Source: an uncultured Collinsella sp. (GTDB lineage Bacteria; Actinomycetota; Coriobacteriia; Coriobacteriales; Coriobacteriaceae). Taken from it: a stretch of 5,413 nt of DNA. Both the position numbers and the translations under genes were made by a program. The notes under the pieces were generated by a model that was not told the origin of the DNA, searched no databases, and worked only from the letters and a program-made list of their open reading frames with translations. Positions 1-5,388 of the stretch are shown here, in pieces. Numbering within the stretch: position 1 is the first letter of the stretch; each line of letters opens with the position of its first letter. The stretch is taken from positions 1 to 5,413 of the forward strand of contig UQPP01000061.1 in NCBI GenBank assembly GCA_900543025.1, written 5' to 3'.

Positions 1-38
1 ACTGTCCCCTTTGTGGTGGTTATGGACTTGCGGCGACG

Positions 39-1709
39 CTAGTGGCGGAGTCCCAGCAAGCCGCGGCCGCGATGACGGGCCTCGGCGGACACCTGGGCGT
101 GCGGGCCGGCGGCCTTGACGGACTCGGGAAGGTGCGAGTACTTCTTCTCGAAGTTCTCCTCGAACATCACCGCCAGGTTGTGCGCTGCCTCGTCGTAGCG
201 CGCGGTGCTCTGCCAGTACTGGCGCGGCACCAGGATGCCGTCGGGCACACCGTGGCACGTAGTGGGAATGTCGACATTAAAGATATCGTCGTGCACAAAC
301 TCGCTGTCCTCGATGGTACCGTCGAGGGCGCGAGCGACCAGGGCGCGCGTGTAGGCCAGCTCGATGCGATGGCCCACGCCATAACCGCCGCCAATCCAAC
401 CGGTGTTGACCAGGTAGACGCGCGTGCGGCCGTCGGCGATGCGCTCGCCGAGCATCTTAGCGTAGACCATGGGGTCGAGCGGCATAAACGGCTCGCCAAA
501 CAGCGAGGAGAACGTGGGCGTGGGCTCGGTGACGCCAACCTCGGTGCCGGGGATCTTGGCCGTAAAGCCCGTCACAAAGTGATACATGGCGGCGTCGGCT
601 GTCAGGCGCGAGATAGGCGGCAGCACGCCAAAGGCATCGCAGGTCAGGAACAGCACGACGCTGGGAGTGGTGCCCATGCCCTTGGTCCACGCGTTGGGGA
701 TATGCTCGACGGGATAGGCCACGCGCGTGTTGTGCGTGATCGAGATGTCGTCGTAGTTGGGCTTGCGGTTCTCGTCGAGCACCACGTTTTCGCAAATGGC
801 GCCAAAACGGACGGCGTTGAAGATCTCGGGCTCGTGGAAGGCGTCCAGGCCCTCGCATTTGGCGTAGCAGCCACCCTCGATGTTGAAGATGCCCATGTCG
901 GACCAACCGTGCTCGTCGTCGCCGATCAGCAGGCGCGTGGGATTGGCCGAAAGCGTGGTCTTGCCGGTGCCGGACAGGCCAAAGAACACGGCGGTCTCGT
1001 GCGTGACGGGATCCATGCTGGCCGAGCAATGCATGGGCAGCACGTCGTCCTCGACAGGCAGCAGGTAGTTCATGACACTGAAGATGGACTTTTTGATTTC
1101 GCCGGAGTAGCCGGTACCCGCGACCAAAATCACGCGCTCCTGGAAGTTGATGACCACGGCGGCGCTGGAGTTGAGGCCCTTGATGGCAGGGTCGCATTGG
1201 TAGCCCGGCGCGGCGAGCACGCAGAAGTCCGGCTCGCCGGTGCGCGCGATTTCGCGGGCGAGCGGGCGGGCGAGCATCTGCTTAATGAAGAGCGCCTGGC
1301 TGGCACGCTCGCAGGCGACGAGCAGGCGGCGCGTATGGTTGCGGTCGGCGCCGGCCATGCCGCGGGTGACGAACACGTCGCGCTCGTTGAGATAGTCGAC
1401 GATGCCGGCCTTGATGGCCTCATAGCTCTCGACGGACAGCGAGCGGTTGACGGCGCCCCAGGCAATCTTGTCGTGAACATCGGAGGTGTCAACGATAAAC
1501 CGGTCATTGGGGGAACGGCCGGTACGCTCCCCCGTCTCGATCACCAGCGCGCCGTTGGATGCCATGCGGCCTTCTTCGCGGAGGATGGCATGCTCGACGA
1601 GCTCCGCGGCGGGTAGATCGACCAGCAGACGGGGCTGGTTCTCGGCGGGATCTTCGACCAGCGTAATACCAAAGTTGGACAAAACTTCTGCAGGGGTAAC
1701 ACCAGGCAT
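39..1709 (-). CDS. pckA: ATP-dependent phosphoenolpyruvate carboxykinase
   Basis: This cytosolic enzyme interconverts oxaloacetate plus ATP with phosphoenolpyruvate, CO2 and ADP. It serves gluconeogenesis, or the carboxylating direction in anaerobes that ferment to succinate. The 556-residue product is slightly longer than the usual 530-540. Visible motifs, in order: the substrate-site segment ETGERTGRSPNDRFIVD at 58-74 (Arg65); GYSGEIKK with Lys206 and Lys207; PMHCSA with His227; the P-loop GLSGTGKT at 244-251 (Lys250); the metal-binding LIGDDEHGW with Asp264 and Asp265; and NTRVAYP with Arg329. These match the E. coli-type ATP enzyme, and no key residue is missing. The ATG at 1709 was chosen because AAAGGAGG lies four bases upstream (1714-1721) and the protein then begins MPGVTPAEVL, as expected. 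The reading frame stays open upstream to 1823, but that stretch has no family similarity. The gene ends in TAG with no obvious terminator in the 38 bases left. It is divergent from the flippase gene. Function is near certain; the preferred direction of reaction is inference. Confidence 0.97.
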   Translation of the reverse strand: MPGVTPAEVLSNFGITLVEDPAENQPRLLVDLPAAELVEHAILREEGRMASNGALVIETGERTGRSPNDRFIVDTSDVHDKIAWGAVNRSLSVESYEAIKAGIVDYLNERDVFVTRGMAGADRNHTRRLLVACERASQALFIKQMLARPLAREIARTGEPDFCVLAAPGYQCDPAIKGLNSSAAVVINFQERVILVAGTGYSGEIKKSIFSVMNYLLPVEDDVLPMHCSASMDPVTHETAVFFGLSGTGKTTLSANPTRLLIGDDEHGWSDMGIFNIEGGCYAKCEGLDAFHEPEIFNAVRFGAICENVVLDENRKPNYDDISITHNTRVAYPVEHIPNAWTKGMGTTPSVVLFLTCDAFGVLPPISRLTADAAMYHFVTGFTAKIPGTEVGVTEPTPTFSSLFGEPFMPLDPMVYAKMLGERIADGRTRVYLVNTGWIGGGYGVGHRIELAYTRALVARALDGTIEDSEFVHDDIFNVDIPTTCHGVPDGILVPRQYWQSTARYDEAAHNLAVMFEENFEKKYSHLPESVKAAGPHAQVSAEARHRGRGLLGLRH

Positions 1710-1750
1710 GGGGCCTCCTTTAAAAACGCGACACGTGGACGCGGCGCGCA

Positions 1751-1766
1751 CTTTACTCACGTAAAG
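1751..1766. promoter_or_regulatory. inverted repeat CTTTAC-N4-GTAAAG upstream of pckA
   Basis: CTTTAC (1751-1756) and GTAAAG (1761-1766) are perfect 6-bp inverted arms around TCAC, centred about 50 bp upstream of the pckA start codon. The size and position suit a dimeric repressor or activator site. The regulator is not identifiable from sequence alone. It could also be a short RNA hairpin in the leader if transcription starts further upstream. Confidence 0.4.
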
Positions 1767-1783
1767 CCCGTTGTACCCGATAT

Positions 1784-1799
1784 GCAAAAACGTTTTTGC
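1784..1799. promoter_or_regulatory. perfect 16-bp palindrome, candidate operator of pckA
   Basis: GCAAAAACGTTTTTGC is perfectly self-complementary, with a central CG flanked by A and T runs, and its centre lies about 82 bp upstream of the pckA start. A central CG inside an even palindrome is typical of LacI-family operators, including catabolite control sites, which makes sense for a gluconeogenic gene. It does not match the classic CcpA cre consensus exactly. A TTGCAT sequence on the minus strand (1787-1782) overlaps it and could be a -35 element, but I see no good -10 at the right distance. Confidence 0.5.
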
Positions 1800-1848
1800 G
1801 GCAAGGGCGGCAAGCCCGCCCAACGGTCAAAAATCGCAGGCAAGCGGC

Positions 1849-1890
1849 CTAGTCATTGGGGACGTTTTTAAACGACTAGTCATTGGGGAC
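1849..1890. repeat. two direct copies of a 15-bp 'ctagtcattggggac' unit
   Basis: The 15-base unit occurs identically at 1849-1863 and 1876-1890, giving a 27-base period. The 12 bases between the copies form a short self-complementary stretch (CGTT at 1863-1866 with AACG at 1871-1874). The second copy runs into the left arm of the next hairpin. This resembles extragenic repeats scattered in coriobacterial genomes, although that link is from memory. It is noncoding on both strands as far as I can see. Confidence 0.75.
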
Positions 1891-1924
1891 ACTCTTGAAC
1901 AGGCAACATTCAAGGAGTGTCCCC
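1885..1924. repeat. long hairpin with ggggacac / gtgtcccc arms
   Basis: The left arm at 1885-1899 pairs with the right arm at 1909-1924 over 15 base pairs, with one bulged G in the right arm and a 9-base loop (1900-1908). The stem starts with the 'ggggac' end of the preceding direct repeat. No T run follows on either strand, so a simple Rho-independent terminator is unlikely. A REP-type palindromic repeat is the better description. Confidence 0.75.
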
Positions 1925-1930
1925 GGATGC

Positions 1931-1959
1931 CGGCACTTAGGGACGTTCCCAAAGTGCCG
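1931..1959. repeat. second hairpin, cggcactt / aagtgccg
   Basis: CGGCACTT (1931-1938) pairs with AAGTGCCG (1952-1959). After one A-A mismatch, GGGA (1940-1943) pairs with TCCC (1947-1950) around a 3-base loop. It is separated from the preceding hairpin by only 6 bases and again contains a 'gggac' core, so the two probably belong to one composite repeat. There is no adjacent T tract. Confidence 0.7.
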
Positions 1960-2027
1960 ACTACTGAATGGCGCCGCCGAAATTATCGAACAACCTGTTC
2001 AAAAACACGAGCGAACACCGTCGCGTC

Positions 2028-2033
2028 TATACT
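2028..2033 (+). promoter_or_regulatory. candidate -10 box of the flippase gene
   Basis: TATACT matches the TATAAT consensus at five of six positions and lies 28 bases before the TTG start, leaving a short leader that includes the ribosome binding site. No good -35 is found 16-18 bases upstream. The inverted repeat GAACA-N3-TGTTC at 1988-2000 sits where an activator or repressor could act. Only the -10 match is seen; promoter function is inferred. Confidence 0.4.
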
Positions 2034-2061
2034 AAAGCGCAGCAATAGAAAGGACTCCGCC

Positions 2062-3642
2062 TTGAGCATCACGCCCCTCGATAGCATTCGCCGCGCCATC
2101 GCCCGCCGCAACGGCATCTCCAACCCCGCTGCATCGAGAGACGGCGCCGCGAAGGCCCAAGGGGGACGCATCGAGAACGGCCTGTTCCCCGCATCGCACA
2201 CCGCCGAGGAGCTCGCACGAATCCAAGAGCTGAGCCAGCGTAACGCCGGCGGTCCCGACGGCAGTCAGGCCACACGCCGTCGCCGCGAGCGCGATCGCCA
2301 GCCCGGCCCCATCCACCGCATGGTCAATGCCTGGTGGAACCGCCTGCTCGGAGCCGTCTACGGCGGCGGCTTCTCCACGCAAGAAGCCGAGTACGAAGAT
2401 CACGCCACCCGTCGCGACTACCTTTGGAATACCCTGGGCACCGCCGTATGGGGCATGGCGTTTCCGCTGCTCACCATTGTGTCGACGCAGCTCGTAGGCG
2501 CCGAGGAGGCCGGCAAGTTCTCCATCGCCTTTGTCACCGGCACGCTCATCATGATCGCGTGCAACTACGGCGTGCGCAATTTCCAGGTCTCGGACATCGA
2601 CGAAAAGACATCCTTTGCCTCCTACCAGCTCAACCGCTGGATCTGCGGAGCGCTCGCGCTGGCATGCGGCCTGCTATACAGCAGCGCCCGCGGCTACGAT
2701 GCGCAGATGGCCACGATCGGCCTGGGCGTCTACCTCTATAAGGTGATCGACGGCGTGGCGGACGTGTACGAGGGCCGCCTGCAGCAGGCCGACAAACTCT
2801 ATTTGGCCGGCATGAGCCAAACGCTGCGTTCCGCCGGCGTCATCGCGGTCTTTAGCGTGGCGCTGTTCCTCACGCGCAGCATGCCCATCGCTGCCATGGC
2901 CATGGGCATCGCCGCGATCGCCTCACTCGTGCTGGTCACCGCGCCGCTTGCCCTGCTCGAAACCGAAAAATCGCGCCGCGTGAGCCTGCGCGAAGTCGGC
3001 CACCTGTTTGTCCATTGTGCCCCACTCTTTGGCGCGCTATTCCTGTTCAATCTTATCGAGAGCATGCCCAAGTTTGTGATGGAAGGAACACTAGCCTACA
3101 AATACCAGCTGTACTTTAATGCCCTGTTCTTTCCGGCGCAGGCTATTTTGCTGAGCATTGGATTTATCTATAAACCGCAGCTCCTGCGCTTGTCGAGCAT
3201 TTGGGCTAATCCTCGCAAGCGTCGTCGCTTTGACCTGATTATTGTTGCCGTTATGGCGCTGATCGTGGTCATCACCGCCGTGTGCGCCGCATTTATGGCA
3301 GGTCCCGGTATTCCCCTCATGAGCTTTATGTACGGCCTCAGCTTTGAACGCTACCGTACGCTGGCGCTGCTGATGGTCGTCGCCGGCGGCGTCACCGCGG
3401 CCATCGACTTTATCTACGCCATCATCACGGTGCTGCGCCACGCTGGAGACGTCACCAAGGTCTACCTGATTTGTTTTGCCGTGAGCGTGGTGCTCCCGGT
3501 GATCCTGATCAACCTGCTGGGCCTGCTGGGCGCCGTGGTGAGCTACCTGGCCATCATGACCCTACTGCTGGTGCTGCTGATTATCGAGTACCGCCACATC
3601 CGTCAACGCATCGAACGCGACCGCAACCCATACGGAGCCTAA
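2062..3642 (+). CDS. MOP-superfamily polysaccharide (Wzx-like) flippase
   Basis: The 526-residue product is a polytopic membrane protein with about twelve hydrophobic segments: roughly 120-141, 152-175, 192-208, 215-228, 255-271, 276-299, 313-334, 353-371, 390-411, 434-458, 467-490 and 491-510. Layout and flavour (RRDYLWNTLGTAVWGM at the first span, then GKFSIAFVTGTLIM) fit the MOP superfamily of polysaccharide and lipid-linked oligosaccharide exporters. The likely role is moving undecaprenyl-linked glycans across the membrane for capsule or teichoic-type polymers, but the substrate is unknown. The TTG at 2062 was chosen because GAAAGGA ends 7 bases before it. The frame stays open upstream to 1771, but only across repeats. 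The first 118 residues are hydrophilic and very basic (RRRRERDR at 72-79), which is unusual because these proteins normally start close to the first span. An alternative start would be Met87. No glycosyltransferase neighbours are visible, so the assignment rests on topology. Confidence 0.78.
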   Translation: MSITPLDSIRRAIARRNGISNPAASRDGAAKAQGGRIENGLFPASHTAEELARIQELSQRNAGGPDGSQATRRRRERDRQPGPIHRMVNAWWNRLLGAVYGGGFSTQEAEYEDHATRRDYLWNTLGTAVWGMAFPLLTIVSTQLVGAEEAGKFSIAFVTGTLIMIACNYGVRNFQVSDIDEKTSFASYQLNRWICGALALACGLLYSSARGYDAQMATIGLGVYLYKVIDGVADVYEGRLQQADKLYLAGMSQTLRSAGVIAVFSVALFLTRSMPIAAMAMGIAAIASLVLVTAPLALLETEKSRRVSLREVGHLFVHCAPLFGALFLFNLIESMPKFVMEGTLAYKYQLYFNALFFPAQAILLSIGFIYKPQLLRLSSIWANPRKRRRFDLIIVAVMALIVVITAVCAAFMAGPGIPLMSFMYGLSFERYRTLALLMVVAGGVTAAIDFIYAIITVLRHAGDVTKVYLICFAVSVVLPVILINLLGLLGAVVSYLAIMTLLLVLLIIEYRHIRQRIERDRNPYGA

Positions 3643-3723
3643 TTAGCTGCCCCCGGTCACCGGAATTTGCGATGGAATCGCCCCGGCTGGGGTCTCGTTG
3701 CGAACAATATGCATCACGTAAAA

Positions 3724-3846
3724 CTAAGTGAGTAGATTTTTACCGAATCCCCGACCACACCGACAGAGCACTAGTCTGTGACCTGCGGTTTTATTGAGGC
3801 AAATATGTTGGGTGCTCGGCATTTCCAAAAAAGTCTACTCACTTAG
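3724..3846. repeat. 123-bp element with 13-bp inverted ends, MITE-like or structured RNA
   Basis: The 13-base end CTAAGTGAGTAGA (3724-3736) is repeated exactly in inverted form at 3834-3846. The pairing continues inward through a G-T pair into T5 (3737-3741) opposite an A run (3827-3832). The interior includes a small hairpin, ACAGA (3763-3767) with TCTGT (3775-3779). On the minus strand a 32-codon frame runs from ATG at 3822 to a TAG formed by the end repeat, without a convincing ribosome binding site. It is noticeably more AT-rich than its neighbours. It could be a miniature non-autonomous transposable element, a structured RNA, or a bidirectional terminator-like repeat. The rest of the 3643-3873 gap holds only short GC palindromes (CCGG-N3-CCGG at 3653-3663 and CCCC-N4-GGGG at 3681-3692). 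Confidence 0.6.
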
Positions 3847-3873
3847 CCAGCGGGCAGCCAAATGATTATTTAA

Positions 3874-3898
3874 GGCTCTGTTAGACCAGGATTGACAT
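3874..3898. repeat. left terminal inverted repeat of the IS
   Basis: This 25-base end begins GGCTCTGTTAGACC and is exactly complementary to 5389-5413. It ends in ATTGACAT, so TTGACA (3892-3897) reads inward from this end. No gene within the element is read from this side. Confidence 0.95.
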
Positions 3899-3932
3899 TC
3901 CGCCCCGTCATCTTCTTGCGATTGCACAATGG

Positions 3933-3968
3933 TCGCCCCTTGTCGAATCTGAATCCGGCAAGGGGCGA
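3933..3968. repeat. 10-bp hairpin downstream of the passenger gene
   Basis: TCGCCCCTTG (3933-3942) pairs perfectly with CAAGGGGCGA (3959-3968) across a 16-base loop. A competing hairpin, GGGCG (3963-3967) with CGCCC (3971-3975), uses part of the same right arm. It lies about 60 bases after the end of the passenger gene, in the noncoding end of the element. It may stop or protect the transposase-passenger transcript, although there is no T run on the minus strand. A structural role near the transposon end is also possible. Confidence 0.55.
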
Positions 3969-4027
3969 TGCGCCCGAGACCGGACGAGTTGCTCGCCTGG
4001 CCCTGCCGTTTCATGCCGACCTGCCGG

Positions 4028-4225
4028 CTAACTCGCCGTCTCCTCGTCGGGCGCCGGCGTCTTGACCCTCATCTCGAACGGCATCCCGCCCTCTCGGACG
4101 AGCGCCCTGAGGAACGCGTTGACGGCGGTGGACATGGACAGGCCGAGCTCGTCCAGGATGGCCGTGGCCTCCCTCTTGACCTCCGGGTCGATGCGGATCG
4201 TCGTGGCCGGTATGTTCGACGGCAT
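4028..4225 (-). CDS. RelB/DinJ-family ribbon-helix-helix protein, solo antitoxin-like
   Basis: The 65-residue product has the expected fold order: a short N-terminal strand ATTIRID (7-13), a first helix PEVKREATAILDELGL (14-29), a second helix SMSTAVNAFLRALVREG (30-46), then GMPFEMR (47-53), the hallmark ending of this family. DinJ and RelB proteins bind operator DNA as dimers and neutralise an RNase toxin (YafQ or RelE) with their C-terminal tail. Here that tail is short: the protein has 65 residues against roughly 80-90 in the E. coli relatives. No toxin gene follows in the 154 bases to the end of the element. The ATG at 4225 was chosen for the strong upstream GAGGAGGGG. An extension to 4261 is open but less likely. 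It starts 46 bases after the transposase stop on the same strand and shares that gene's GC-rich codon use. TAGAAT at 4265-4260 might be its own -10, though no -35 is seen. Its present role, antitoxin or DNA-binding regulator, is unknown. Confidence 0.88.
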   Translation of the reverse strand: MPSNIPATTIRIDPEVKREATAILDELGLSMSTAVNAFLRALVREGGMPFEMRVKTPAPDEETAS

Positions 4226-4271
4226 GGCCTCACCCCTCCTCGTGTATCGCGGTGCGACCATTCTACCGCCT

Positions 4272-5330
4272 CTATGCGGCGGGCGCGGCCCAGTAGTCCA
4301 TGTAGGGCGGCTCCACGTTGAACATGTCGCGGACGCGGCTCCTGCAGACGCCGTGCGCGAGCTGCCGCGCGACCGTGCGCCCGGCCGCGCCGGAATCGGT
4401 CGCCATGAAGGTCCGGCACCACCTGAACCAGGCGAGGTAGGCGTCGAGGTGCTTCGTCGACACGCCCCTGAACGGCTCCATGAAGGCGCCGAGGAGCGAG
4501 TGGACGGTGTTGACCCGGTTGATGGTCCCCCCCCCGGAGCGGTCCTTGGGGTCGTAGGCCGCGTGCGCGGCGACCTCGAGCTCGGCGAGGACGCCGACGT
4601 AGGCGGCCGCCCTGTCGGTCGCGACGACCGAGCCGGCCGCGATGCGGCCCCTCAGCGCGTCCATGGCGCGCTCCCTCGAAAGGGCGCCCCGCCCCGTGAC
4701 CTCGAGGAACGTCTCGTTCGAGTCGTTCACTCCGGTCATGACGCAGATCCGCTCGCGCGACAGCCCGCGTCTGTGCACCTGCTTGCCGCGGTGCCGGGAG
4801 GGGCGCGGCATCGTGAACGACCCCTTCGCGTGGTTGCCCTTGAACGACTCGGGGAAATAGGTCTCGTCGAGCTCGCAGCCGCAGCCCCGCTCGACCCTGA
4901 ACGAGGGGGAGTAGGCCGAGAGGCACTCGATCAGCCTGTGGCGCATGGTGTAGGCGGTCTTGAGGCAGACGCGGCAGCGCCTCGCGCATTCGCGCAGGGG
5001 CAGCATGAGCACGAAGCACTCGGCGTAGGCCATCCAGGTCTCCTTCGGGAGCCTGCTCGTCCCCAGGATGCGCTCGCTGCCCATGCCGAAGGTCCTGCCG
5101 CAGCCCCGGCAGAGGTAGCGCTGCTCGCCGTTCTTCGATTTGCCCTTCTTCACGACCGCGGCGGACCCGCAGCGCGGGCAGCGTTCGATTTCGTAGGCGG
5201 AGCCGGCCGCGTCGTCGAACGCCGCCGCGCGGATCACGTCCCTGACGGACTCGATAGCGCGGCGGCGCTCGGTCTTGCTGAGGTTCGCCATGCCCTTCTT
5301 GAAGTTGAGGACCAGGTCTTCGGCGTTCAT
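4272..5330 (-). CDS. IS1595-family (ISXO2-like) DDE transposase
   Basis: The 352-residue transposase catalyses movement of the surrounding element by binding its inverted repeats. Visible parts are a basic N-terminal helical stretch (1-45); a zinc ribbon CPRC at 51-54 and CRGC at 74-77; a helical region (about 90-140); and the RNase-H-like catalytic core. The core has Asp155 in CELDETYF, Asp239 in VVATDRAAAY, and a third site in INRVNTVHS, where Asn274 or His277 would stand in for the usual Glu. The lysine often found after the third residue in this family is absent; the segment reads LLGAFMEPFRG, which I believe is typical of coriobacterial members. The ATG at 5330 was preferred because the protein then starts MNAEDLVLNF behind a G-rich site (GGGGG). 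A GTG at 5384 would place the start almost at the inverted repeat. A run of nine G codes for Gly266-268 and could slip. There is no in-frame stop, so the gene looks intact. Confidence 0.93.
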   Translation of the reverse strand: MNAEDLVLNFKKGMANLSKTERRRAIESVRDVIRAAAFDDAAGSAYEIERCPRCGSAAVVKKGKSKNGEQRYLCRGCGRTFGMGSERILGTSRLPKETWMAYAECFVLMLPLRECARRCRVCLKTAYTMRHRLIECLSAYSPSFRVERGCGCELDETYFPESFKGNHAKGSFTMPRPSRHRGKQVHRRGLSRERICVMTGVNDSNETFLEVTGRGALSRERAMDALRGRIAAGSVVATDRAAAYVGVLAELEVAAHAAYDPKDRSGGGTINRVNTVHSLLGAFMEPFRGVSTKHLDAYLAWFRWCRTFMATDSGAAGRTVARQLAHGVCRSRVRDMFNVEPPYMDYWAAPAA

Positions 5331-5388
5331 GCTGCCCCCATCATCGCGGTCTACGGGGTCAACGATATGGCACCGTGGGGACACATAT

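Larger units (their letters stand above)
1710..2061. other. divergent intergenic region between pckA and the flippase gene
   Basis: This 352-base gap lies between two divergent start codons, and I see no gene in it. The pckA-proximal part holds the ribosome binding site and two inverted repeats (1751-1766 and 1784-1799) that could be regulator sites. The middle (about 1849-1960) is a cluster of direct repeats and hairpins. The flippase-proximal part holds a further inverted repeat (GAACA-N3-TGTTC at 1988-2000) and a -10-like box. A small GC hairpin (1805-1810 with 1816-1821) lies between the two halves. No convincing -35/-10 pair for pckA was found. Confidence 0.8.

Noticed and set aside
42..1616. 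Long plus-strand open frame of 524 codons opposite pckA
   Set aside because: It is the antisense shadow of a clear pckA in GC-rich DNA; its translation has no recognisable domain and a composition skewed to Ala, Gly, Val, Asp and His.
1710..1823. Longer pckA start at 1823
   Set aside because: The extra 38 residues lie across the upstream palindromes and lack family similarity, while the ATG at 1709 has AAAGGAGG directly upstream.
1885..1959. Rho-independent terminators in the intergenic hairpins
   Set aside because: Neither hairpin is followed by a T run on either strand, and both flanking genes read away from them.
1987..2000. SOS (LexA) box upstream of the flippase gene
   Set aside because: CGAAC is followed by GTTC at a spacing of five, not four, and the outer G is missing, so it does not fit the Gram-positive consensus.
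3724..3822. A 32-codon small protein on the minus strand inside the 123-bp element
   Set aside because: There is no ribosome binding site before the ATG, and the stop is part of the inverted end, so it may be accidental; conservation would be needed to call it.
3968..4321. Plus-strand open frame of 117 codons opposite the passenger gene
   Set aside because: It is antisense to a well-supported RelB/DinJ-like gene and has no ribosome binding site or recognisable domain.
4069..5019. Minus-strand open frame of 316 codons overlapping the transposase and passenger gene
   Set aside because: It is an alternative frame of both genes, extremely rich in arginine, with no family features; it is kept only as context for the G9 run.
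5331..5384. Earlier GTG start of the transposase at 5384
   Set aside because: It would start five bases inside the right inverted repeat, leaving no room for a promoter and ribosome binding site, and the added residues show no family pattern.
5377..5384. 'ggggacac' near the right IS end matching the intergenic repeat arm
   Set aside because: An 8-base match without the rest of the hairpin is expected by chance in this composition, and the sequence is internal to the IS.
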